Of a stretch of DNA of 64,000 nucleotides, positions 39,801 to 51,800 are shown one piece after another (position 1 is the first letter of the stretch; the number at the start of each line of letters is the position of its first letter). A program made the position numbers and the translations under genes. The DNA comes from Branchiostoma floridae (taxonomy: Eukaryota > Chordata > Leptocardii > Amphioxiformes > Branchiostomatidae). A model generated the notes under the pieces. That model searched no databases. It was given only the letters and a program-made list of their open reading frames with translations, and was not told where the DNA came from. The DNA is taken from the NCBI RefSeq assembly GCF_000003815.2, contig NC_049985.1:13357567-13421566 (forward strand). The letters run 5' to 3'.

Positions 39801-42800
39801 GGTTTACTCTGGGGGCCACCACGGTCCGATACGTTAAAGGCCCAAATTCATTTTTACATATGATGTATACAAAGGTTCAAACTATAACTGTGCCGAAAAT
39901 CAAGCAAATTGATTTGCCTGATAATGAGCTAATGGTCAATAAAAATGGTCAAAAAATGGATTTTTGCCAATTTTGGAAATTCTCGAAAACACATCATTTT
40001 CAAACATCTGCTGCACCTGACTACAAAAACATTTTGAGAATCACTATATATCATTTTGTTCATTAGAATATGGGTAATAACATATGCGAGAATCGATAAA
40101 ATATCTGTTAATTTGTGGGGGCTACAGGAGTCCAAAGAAGGTCTACTTTGGACGCGACCATGCCTTCCCTTGGTGAAAATCCGCCATTTTGAAAAAATGG
40201 CCGTTGCCATGGCAACTGGTGACCGCAGATCTAAAACTTTGCCATTTTTGTAGGTTTGGACCAAGACCCTACCACCACACAAAATTTAAGAAAAATCGAT
40301 TTTTTGAGTTTGGCCACCCTATGCTTGGTTTTTACAGACAGAGCCTCTTAACTCCTTATATTTTCTATTTGGTAGATTTTGATAAGAATATCTGCACTTC
40401 TTCCTCCCCAGAACCAGTTCAGGTTTGAGTCAGAGAGTGACTTGCTACTCTCAGAAACCCACAAAAAGGTAAGAACACAGGACCAGAAATGTTTATTTTT
40501 CAATGTCTCATGCATTCTATAGGAACATACAATAGAATAAAGAATTCTGCTTTTTTAAATGATTAGTATAGTGTTAGTACTTGTAGTTGGGAATGTTGCT
40601 CCATGCGTGTTTGTTGACAAATGGCAACAACTTTTTTGTGACAAACAGTTCAGTAGGTTGGCATGTGTACTTGAAGTCTTCTGATGTAAATTTCTAGCAA
40701 ACTCAGAAATGATAGAGCTTGACAGATCCTGACCATCCATTTATGTTTTATTATTGAAATCCTCTCCCTCTGCAGTGTCTGTATGATGGAAAGCTGTCCT
40801 CCTGTATCGTGTTCACCTACAACCCCAAGGCCACGGACGCGCAGCTCTGTCTGGAGTCATCACCGCGTGGAAACCCGTCCTTCTTCGTGCACTCCCCCCA
40901 CGCACTGATGCTGGCCGTCAGCACTGCGTCCAAGGTCGTGCTGGTGAGTGGGAGATTGATGAAGGAATGACTGAATAAACGAGTTAATGAAGGAATGAAT
41001 GAACAGACAAACAAGAACAAAGGAAGAAACAAACAAACAAACAGACAATCAACAAAGCTGCTGTTGTTATGTTTGCATTATTTGTACTACCTTCTTATCT
41101 TTGACCTTGTTTTGTTATAACTTGTAAGGTTCCTGAAAGCAATTTTGCAGTGTGGCAAAATTCAAAATAAAGGTTGTCAATGACAATTTTATTATATTTT
41201 CAGTCAGACAGAGTTGGTTGTAATGTAAGCATTTTTGTATTACTTTTGGAATATATGAGCTTGGTTGTTTGAAATGCACAAATTTTTCTGATGGTTTACT
41301 CATTTCAGTTTGTTGGAGTGTGTTGATAATGATTTCCTGCCTTTTTCACCCAGGATGTTCGAGCCATAGTGACCCAGTCTATCCACAGTGCTCTACACTC
41401 GATAGGTGGCATCCAGGTCAGTGTCAAATGTCATCTCACCTCTTCTGGTTTACTGAATATATATAAAGTATTTCTTGTAAAACAGATGGACATTTGGTCA
41501 GTGACATGATGGCGCCTAATAGTATTAATGTTTGGTGTATAAATATAATCCATATGAAATTTATGCCAAAGATGTGCTGGACCCATTTAAACAGACTCCA
41601 CAAGTTACATGTATTACATACACACAATGCCTTGAACTTAATAATTTTTTTCATTGGAAAAATGTACAACTGTCAATAAGGTTGCTTGATACAACTCAGT
41701 TGTGCTTGAATAATCCTTTAGACCCTCTTTGCCTATAAATGGGGGTCCAAAGGGACAGGGCAGACAATCAAACCTTTTATGCAACAAAGAAAGAATAATT
41801 TATCCAGATATTATACTCCAATGTGCAATGTGTGCTATGGATTTGCATTGCATCATGTATAGCTTTATAGGCTATGATTGAAATTAACAAGCACAACAAT
41901 GTCGTAGTCCATGATGCAAAGTTTTTTGCTCACTGTCCATCTGAATGTCTTAATGATGAATACAAGATATAATACTTACTTTTGAGATTGCCACCACACC
42001 TCCATGTTAACACCAGTCTCCATGTCTATTGCAGGTTCTGTTCCCATTGTTTGCTCAACTGGATCATGTGCAGCAGAATGGAGAATTGGACTACAGTGTG
42101 TGGTACGCACCCTATATGTACATGTATTATGTATTGTCTGTAATTCAAAAAAGAATTGCCACTTATACAGTAGCCCTTAACTACTTTATTAGCTGTCCCC
42201 TATGGTCTAGTTTGTGTGTCTTGCACATTACAAATCTACTGTTCTAGTTTCACCCTGAATGATGCCCCCCTCCCTCATTACCCACAGTTCCATGCTGCTC
42301 GGCCTGCTGTCTGACCTCCTGCAGAGTTCAGTGCGGACCCAGCAGCAGATGATCCAGGCTAAAGGCTTCCTGGTCATTGGCTATCTACTGGAGAAGGTGA
42401 AGTGTCTTGCAATATGTAACATTTCCATAATCATGATTATATGAGACTTTTGAGAGACTACAGTCAAACCTGTATTTTTTATTTTTTTTTTTTTTACTCA
42501 ATGGTCACCACGTAACAAGGCCTGAAGGCCACTCAAGGTTACGGGTTACATGATTGGAACTGTAACAGCAACTCTTCGCCCTAGGTCAGAAACATCATGA
42601 TTGAGACCAGCCCAATTGCTCACTATGACTGAGGACTAACTGACCCAATAGGCGAAGCAGGGGTTACGAGGGCTGCTCGGGAGATTCCCTACCCCTATTG
42701 GTATTAGGGGCCACCTCTACAGAGGGGCCACCTGTCCATAGTGGCCACTTTTTGTCAGTCCCTTGGGTATTTTATCTACAAGTTACCACCTCTATACAGA

Positions 42801-45800
42801 GGCCACCTGTCTATAGTGGCCAAATTTGTCCGGTCCCTTGAGTGGCCGCTATAGACAGGTTTGACTGTATATATGATATATGCTCAAAGAGTGACAACTA
42901 GGGCTTGGTACCGGTACGTTGTACTGGTACAAAACCGTTTTTTCTCAGTAGACTGGTCCAGAAAAACCGGACCTGGAAAAATTTGGTGGACCGGATGTTG
43001 GACCGATTGGAAAATGAACTGATTATATGATCATGCATTCACACGTTTTCGGGGTTATCGGTCTAGGCGAATAACAAGAGTGAAGCAGAGCAGACTCTAT
43101 AGTCATTTTTACTAGCTTTTACAGTCAATCGTACAGAGGCAGTTAGCCTTGTAGGATTTTTAAAATGCCAGTGGGAGTCAAATACTACACAAAACAGATT
43201 TCTTTGTAGCAAAATGGACCATTGTTTTGAGTATAATCCATTCACAAGTTTTCACATTATGAATCAGGTCCAGGTTCAGGTCCGGACCAAGACCTGATCT
43301 TTTGGACCCAAACCGGACCTGAACCTGAATTTTCTGTACCGGTACCCACCTCTAGTGACAACAAGAGTTGAATTTCTCTGGTGTGATATAAGTCGTGACA
43401 AATTACTTCAGAACTAGTATATGTGTAAAAGGATTAAAGAGAGTATACTCTTTGCATGAATATTACAAAAACTGCAGCCGGATATTTTTGTTTATGATCG
43501 TTGATAGCTGAACTACACTTGACATTACATTGATGAGGGTTGGACATCCAGGTTTACAATTTTTATATATTGAAAAACAATGCAATCTTACAACTTGTTC
43601 GATATCATGTGCAATAGGTGTTTCTAGCACATGTTATAGTATTGACTTTTTCTGCCTGTTCATTCAAGTGGTCCCAAAGGAGAGTAATGTATGTCACTTC
43701 AAACTTCCAAAAGGAAACTCCGATTCTTATCCAGTTGTAGAAACTTAAATGTCTCTAAAGATACTATTTATATTCTTCTCTATCACAGGCAACCCGCAAG
43801 CACATCACCATCCAGGTGTTGGACAGTTTTCTGCAGCTGGCAAAGTACCTGGCCTCCCTGCCGACAGGTGGGCCGCTCCTGCGCAACCTGCTGGACCACA
43901 TCCTCTTCAACCCCACCATCTGGATATACACACCAGCCAAGGTCAGTTTATTATACGCAATTTGAAACATAGACATTATTGTTGATTATCATATAGTATG
44001 GACACTACTGGGGTTATGGACACTACTGGGGTACAGACACTACTGGGGGTACAGAGATTACTGGGGGTACTAACACTACTGGGTGTACGGACACTACTGG
44101 GTGTACGGACACTACTGGGGGTCTGAACACTACTGGGGGTCTGAACACTTCTGGGGTTATGAACACTTTAGTAAAAGTTAACTCGTCGGGAATTTCCTGG
44201 TAGCTGCAACCATGCGCAGTCACACGCCACACTAAAATGGTCATGTCTATTTTTATGGTAGTTCATCTCACGCTATTCTCAGAAACCACCTGTCCTCTGC
44301 AACCGTTTTCCGTCAGTGCGTTCCTGAATCTCGTTTTGATTGAATTAGCAATGAATATACATCATAATACATCTAATAAGTTTGGGTGACAACCACAAGT
44401 TTTAAGGCTTTTAATTAAAAGGTTTAATGTTCTTGACTGACTATGACTGACTATGATGGGGTACTAGGGATATTAAATGCTGAAACTGTGCTGCCTACTC
44501 TAACTCACTGCAGAGTCTTTTCAACACAATGATTTATTGCCAGTCTTACAATAAGGACCACCCAAACAGGACTGATGCCCCCAATACAACAGACTGCAAA
44601 ATCATGGTCCCATCAATACTGTTCCCAAAGCCATGTGTGAAAATCTATAAGAAGGCATGTTTCCACTTTGCTAGAGACAGCCTTTTAGCTTGATAGATAC
44701 CTGTTTAAGGTTGTTGGTATGCATGTCACCTTTCTGGAGTCTGGTGGCAGAAATACCATTAAAGGCACCATTATGTTGTCAATGCCAAGACTCGAGGAGT
44801 CCCTCTCGCACTGACCTTCCTTCCACGGTTCACAAGACAGCGCCAATTCGCTGCGTATCGGAGTTGGTCGGTCGGTACTTTGCGGAAGGATACGTTCACC
44901 CTGCAGGTGTGAGGTAGATAGGTTTGAGGCAGGAGCCATCAATTTGTGACAGGATCCGGTGGGATACGGGCCTCACGGGTGCCATTTGTGAGATTAATCC
45001 ATTAGTTTTCCACACTTGAGGAGACTTCTTTTGTCGGGGGACACAAGGGCTGCCAGGATATGCAGAAAACACTCGGAGTCTTTCCTGAACTTTATATTGC
45101 CACACTTTCCTCTGGAAATATCACACTTCTCCTTTTATATTTTTTTTTATGTACACTTTATTTTAAGCTACATAGATCATGTCTAGAATTTCTTTTGAAT
45201 AGAGTAATATACAATATAGTATTGATTGGTATATAGTTCTTTGGAGCTGCTTCTTACTGTTATTGTGAAACATGAAAACACATTGTTCATGCATGGACTT
45301 TAGAAGACTCCTAGCCACATGCAGTGAAGCTTAGTTTGAATGACATCATTCCACATTGTTGGAGACAATTACCATTGCCTGGCAATATACCTTAGCTCAT
45401 ATGACCTCCGGCCACATTATGTGAGACAATAGCTTAGGTGCTTTTCTGGACCTCTGCCCGCGGTTTTTACAGCTGTCATTTCCTGAGTATGTGCTCCATC
45501 TTGCCACGGCTGGAGGTTATACAGCACTTCTAGCGCATGACCTTCCCCTGCAGATCAATACAACTGCAGCACCATTAGGTAACGTAGTACGTTTGGCAGA
45601 CATTTGGGTCAGGGCCAAGAGCTAATGGTCTGTCGTATGGGCCTCCTGGTAGTGCACAGATATGCCAAGTCACCTCTTATGGAGGAAGGGAAGCACTTGG
45701 AATGGTGGTGACATAGTAGTGTGGCACTGCCAAAGTTGTGTGGAATTGTTTTCCTTTGCAGAGGATGGCTATAAATTTTTCTCCTGTTCCTGGGAAAGTC

Positions 45801-48800
45801 TATTATGTTAAAGATCCAAAAGAAATGACAGTCAGAATGTTCGGTATTGCTGTGTAAATGCACATGCCAGGTAAATGCTATGCAAAGCCCCCTCATTGAA
45901 GTATTCAATAATGTGTGCAGTGTGTGTTAAATAATTCCTGTACCCATTCAAGTTGCATTACTTTTCATGTTAAAAATTATTGTATAATGGAAGAAGTTAT
46001 TGTACTGGATAGAGTTATTGTATAAGAAGCATCCCAGAATGATGTAGCAGCATTGCTAAATACATACAGATGCAGTGGAGTAATTTATCAGTTTCATTTC
46101 CAAATGGATCCAACAACCAGCTGACATAATGATTACACAGTCTTGTTGGGTGGCCTTGGCTATAAGTCTTCAACAGCTAAGCCAATGACATGAGTAGATA
46201 AGTAGTTACAAGGGTGAACACAGTATGATAGATGCTTGTTTGTCTAACCCATGTGATATTGTACATGTACACAACTGTTGTACATGTAGGTCCAGATGGC
46301 CCTGTACACGTATCTGGCCACAGAGTTTGTCCAGTCAGCCAACATCTACAACAACATCCGGCGGGTCAGCACGGTACTGCAGCTGATGCACACGCTCAAG
46401 CACTTCTACTGGGTGGTCAACCCCCAGGACAGGAGCGGCATCGCACCCAAGGGGATGGGTCAGTGTTCTCTAGTGCTCTCACTACAGTATCTCTAGGAAT
46501 CATATCATAAATCAAATTACATAAAATCATGCCTTTGGCATACATGTATCTTTCACTAGCATCTAAGTGTACATGTAGATCCATAAAACTCCATGTGCCT
46601 TATATACCCAGTACATGCACTAGTGCAGGTTAAGCCCTTATCGTGCTGGCTTGAGGTACTTTTGTAGTGTAACGTGATTTTGAAAATGCAGATGTTCCTT
46701 CACAGTGCCTAACATGGAACTCCATCATGCCTTTTGCAAAGGCGCTGTGTTTTTGAAATTTAAGAAAATAACACAAGTGGCAACATGCTTCCGCATTACC
46801 TCTACCATGTCTCACATCAGTGTGAGTGCCAGAGAAAATTGGCTGAAAAAGTGCAAAGGTGCCACAGTGAACAAACTCCAATGTGCCTCAACAGTACCTC
46901 AAGCCAGTGTGATAGGGGCTTTAAGTGCAGTTTGAAATTCGTTATACCTGCATAGTTCCAATCTTCCCTGCACTAACCTGCATAAGCATGCAGTATTTAA
47001 AGCGCTGACTTATGTCTGGTATTTTATTTTCAGATGGCCCCAGGCCCACACAGAATGAAGTGAAATCCCTCAGAGCCTTCATGTTACTCTTCATGAAACA
47101 GCTGATACTTAAGGTAAGGGGTGAGAAGTTGCCTTGGTCATAACAATATTTCAGTCAGTGTCAGAGGAATGAACTAAAACTTCCTTATGAATAACCTACT
47201 CTGGACACAAATCATTGTCACAAGACCTTTCAGATTGCTGTGGATTTATCTGAATTTTGACTTTCTTTGTGTGTTGATGAGGCAATTATTAGTTTTACTA
47301 GATGCTAAATAATGAGAAACTGGAAACGAATCAACATAGTATATCATATCAAATAGGACCAGATCTTGTTTTTTGTTCTGTTCTGTTTGTTCTACATTTG
47401 TATTCTGTTCTGTTCTGTTGAATCTTTCGCTGCTTGCCTGTAAGCATGACTTTTTCTCCAAGTAGTCCATTCTGTATGTAAGCATTCTGTGAGACCTTGC
47501 ACCATGCCATTCTTGTAGTACCATCATGCCTTGCTGCTTGCTCAGGTCTCGATGTGAGACCTCTTCCTGCTCCTAAAGTTTCCCTACAATTTTCAGAAGC
47601 ACCCGTCTCCCTTGCCCTTGCCCATTCAGGATCAAGGAGTGGACGAAGATGAACTCCAAGCCATTCTCAACTACCTGCTCACTATGCATGAGGTAAAGTC
47701 ATATATGTAATAGGTTTGAAAACTGTAACATACCAAAAGCTCTATCCATAACTACTGTTTAGTGCTATTAAGACCAGTAAACAGGAATGCAAATACACAA
47801 TACCACAAGATGTACAAAAATGTAGATGCATTGTACATACTACAGTTGACAATTCATGCTCTTGCATCTATAACAGTTACATATACTTAGTGCACACACT
47901 TGGAACCATGGAATATTGAGTCAATGTAGATGGTTTTATGATCTTGAATGTTTTGCTATTGGTGAACATACATTTTTCACTAGTAGAACCAGATTATTTT
48001 ACTGAAATTTTGGCCATCTGTTGTCATTGCACTACATACTTGTATCTTACAAGATAGATAGCATGTTTAGTGAAAGTTCCTGTAGTCCTTACATTCATTT
48101 GTCCCTTGAAATTAAACCCTTGACATTTAACCCTTGACATGAATGTGTTCCTCAGGATGAGAACCTGCACGACATCCTGCAGCTGCTGGTGGCGCTCATG
48201 TCTGAACATCCTTCATCCATGATCCCTGCCTTTGACAAGAGGAATGGTGTTAGGTAAACACACTGAGTTACTATCTATGAAGTTGACTTTTCACTGAAGG
48301 GGGGGCAACTGTACCATAAAGTTACATCAGCTCCTTTGGAAAAGGGCTTTGAAGCCTTTATAGTATCACATTTTTGCAATTAAAATGTATCACTCTATGT
48401 CTTACTACAGTGTCTGGGACTTAAATGTATAATTGTGTTGACAGATATTTTTGTTTCCCTTTTAGGGTTATCTTCAAGCTTCTGGCATCAGCTAGTGAAG
48501 GCATTAGGGTACAGGCTCTGAAAGTCATGGGATACTTCCTGAAGAACACCAATGCAAAGTAAGGCATTATTTTGTATGCAAATAACAGTATAACTTAAAC
48601 ACCAGGAACAGGGATGGTTTTTGGATGGTGTTTTCAGTGTGATATACCTTCAGCACCAAGGAAAGGCATAGTGAATTTGAAATGATTTAATTTCAGCACC
48701 AAGGGCAGGGATGGTGCTTACAGTGTGATCTAACTTTAGCACCTTGGTCAGCAATAGTTTATTCAGTGTGATAAACCTACAGCACTTGGACAAAGATAGT

Positions 48801-51800
48801 GTATTCAGAGTGATATATTTTCAGCACCAGGGACAGGGCTGTTGTTTTCAGTGCCATATACCCTCAGCACCTGAGACTGAAATGTTGAATTCAGTGTGAT
48901 ATACCTTCAGCACCAGGGACAGGGATGATGTATTTAGTGTGATATACCTTCAGCACCAAGGACAGGGATGGTTTATTGAGTGTGATATACCTTCAGCACC
49001 AAGGACAGGGATGGTTTATTGAGTGTGATATACCTTCAGCACCAAGGACAGGGACGGTTTATTGAGTGTGATATACCTTCAGCACCAAGGACAGGGATGG
49101 TTTATTGAGTGATATACCTTCAGCACCAAGGACAGGGATGGTTTATTGAGTGTGATATACCTTCAGCACCAAGGACAGGGATGGTTTATTGAGTGTGATA
49201 TACCTTCAGCACCAAGGACAGGGGTGGTGTTTTCAGTGTGATCCAATTTTGACACCTGGGCCAGCAAATGTGTATCCAGTGTGATATACCTTCAGCACCA
49301 AGGACAGGGATTGTGTATTTAGTGTGATATACATTCAGGGACAGGGATAATGTATTCAGTGTGATATACCTTCAGCACCAGGGATGGGGGGGGGGTGTAT
49401 TCAGTGTGATATACCTTCAGCACCAGGGACAGGGATGGTGTATTCAGAGTGATATACCTTCATAGTATCAGCACCAGGGACAGGGCTGTTGTTTTCAGTG
49501 TGATATACCTTCAGCACCAGGGTACAACAATGTTATGTAAGTGACAGCCCACCATTTTTGCTGCTGGCACATATGATACCGGCAGTAAGTTAACATAAAC
49601 CTTTTTTATGTTACAGAAGGAAGAATGAGTTGATGCAGGCCCACAGCCTCTTCACCCTGCTGGGGGATAGACTCATGTTACACACTGACACTCTCAGTAT
49701 GACGACATATAATGCTCTGTATGAGGTAGGTACAAGCCTAGAAGATTCATTGTACAGTTATGCATGCTCAGAGGGTGTTTCTGAGTCACAATTATAAACT
49801 GTGAAAGTCTCTTCCATCTTCAAGATTGAGAGGTAGTCAGAAAACCTTTCTCACTTTCTCTTTCATCTTTTGGTTTTAAAATCCTTTTACAGTCCCTTTC
49901 ATTAGGAAGAACCATTCTGACACCCATAACAATTTATCTAATGGAATTGTGTGATAGTATTATGAATGAAGTTCTCTGAGAGTTATCTGAGTGTCATATT
50001 AGCTATCCTGTATTTTTAAATGCTGCAGTAGTAAAGACAAGTTGCTGAAATTTCTTCAATGTTTATGTGACACTACAGAAAATGTAAGTCCTAAGTCTGT
50101 AGTGTATTACGTTAGAACTCGCCGCCATGCATACTGACATGTTCGTGTTTTTCCTGACAGATCCTGACAGAACAGGTGTGCACACAGGTGTTACATGTGC
50201 CCCACCCTGAGCCGGACTCCTCCTGTAGAGTACACAACCCAAGTATGGACACTCTGCATTTCTTTTTATTGTCATCAAGCAGGTTGTATTTTATGTTGCT
50301 CAACAAGATATATCAACAGCAGCTGGATGGATTAGTTTTTTTATTTCATTTTGTCTATAAGTTGTGGCAAACACTAGAAATGAGGCCCCAGGTGGCTGTC
50401 TACTGTACTGCAGCAGAATATCTGCTTTTGATATTTCATGTTTTGGACCACCAGTGGCTTTGATATTTTGTGCCAGGTAGTTTAATGTTAAGCAAAAGTA
50501 GGCTATAAATTTGTTTTGTTTAGCTTTTATTTTTTGAAAAGATTGTTTCTTTCAACACTTTTTCCATACTGACAAAAGTTCAACCCAGGCAGATTTGGCA
50601 AAAAGGCTTCCTTAGCTGGGAAGAGTTTTTAAGAGATAGCAACCTTGTATGTTTGATTGTATTTTAAAATTATGATATTGCTGAAAGAAACTGTTTTAAT
50701 GTATGTTTTGGTGGACCAATTTGACTTGTTTTAAAACTTTAGGTTGTATTTTTGTAATAGAAACCTTTTGTTAATGTCAGTGATACATGGATACTTCTGT
50801 AGACAGAAAGTGAGTTGTTCTAAAGGTGTGTGTGATTTTTGTACAGTGATAATGCAGGTGGTGGCACGACTGATTAAGAACTCCAGAGCTACAGAGAAGG
50901 TTCTGGAAGTGAAGAAACTCTTCCTGTCTGACATGATCAAACTCTTCAACAACAGCAGGGAGAACAGACGGTAGGAACAGACACGTCTCAATAAATCAGG
51001 CTTTGTATCTGTCGTCTAGCATTGCTTTATCATGATTTAGATAAGTCTGATGAGTATGAAGAATTTAGATATCCAGTCATCCTAACAGACTCCTTCTGTT
51101 ACCAGTATGGCTATAGACAGACAGGAAATATTGTGGGGCATCATTTGAGACAAAAAAAATGATAATTGCACCATGAGTTTTGCATATATATTCACAATAT
51201 TTGATAGAAACATGGGGAACCAAAAAACAAACTAACCTTCCTTCCTCCTTGTGGCATTGTTTGTGGCGTAGCTGATAGAGTGTTAAATTCGGGGCCAAGA
51301 ATTTGATACTTGCCATGCCCCCAACATTTAAGGCACCTCGACCCTCCTGACTTTACCCAGGTGTAAAAATGGGTACCTGGCTTCGGTCAGGGAGGTAAAA
51401 GCCTATCTTTACCTTCTGTCTGTACTTTGTATGTAGCACTATCTATATAGCCGGTATAACCGCCCTTCAGCGTAACACACGAGCTTTGCAGGCATGCGGC
51501 ACAGCAGCAGCTGGTTATATTACACTGAAAAACCTGTCACACCTAACTTTTGCACATCTATCTATAACATGTTATGTGCAAGTCACTTACCAGCTGTGGA
51601 TGTTGTTTGCAGCACCCTGCTGCAGTGTTCCGTGTGGCAGGACTGGATGTTCTCCCTGTGTTACATCCACCCTGCCAACAAGGATGAGCAGAAGGTGACA
51701 GAGATGGTGTACTCCCTGTTCCGCATGCTGCTGTATCATGCCATGAAGTACGAGTATGGAGGCTGGCGCGTATGGGTCGACACACTCGCTATCGCACATT

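Noticed and set aside
37565-40282. Repeated 110-120 residue ORFs in both orientations (e.g. around [20 protein letters not shown])
   Set aside because: They come from the inverted arms and 165-bp units of the foldback element. They lie in several frames and have no transposase motif.
46232-46510. Frame-shifted ORF over exon 16 ([16 protein letters not shown])
   Set aside because: A shadow in another frame of the well-matched exon 16.
50743-50846. Upstream extension of exon 23 (open frame from 50744)
   Set aside because: The acceptor at 50846 gives the exact join to exon 22 expected from the family; the extension is unlike any homologue.
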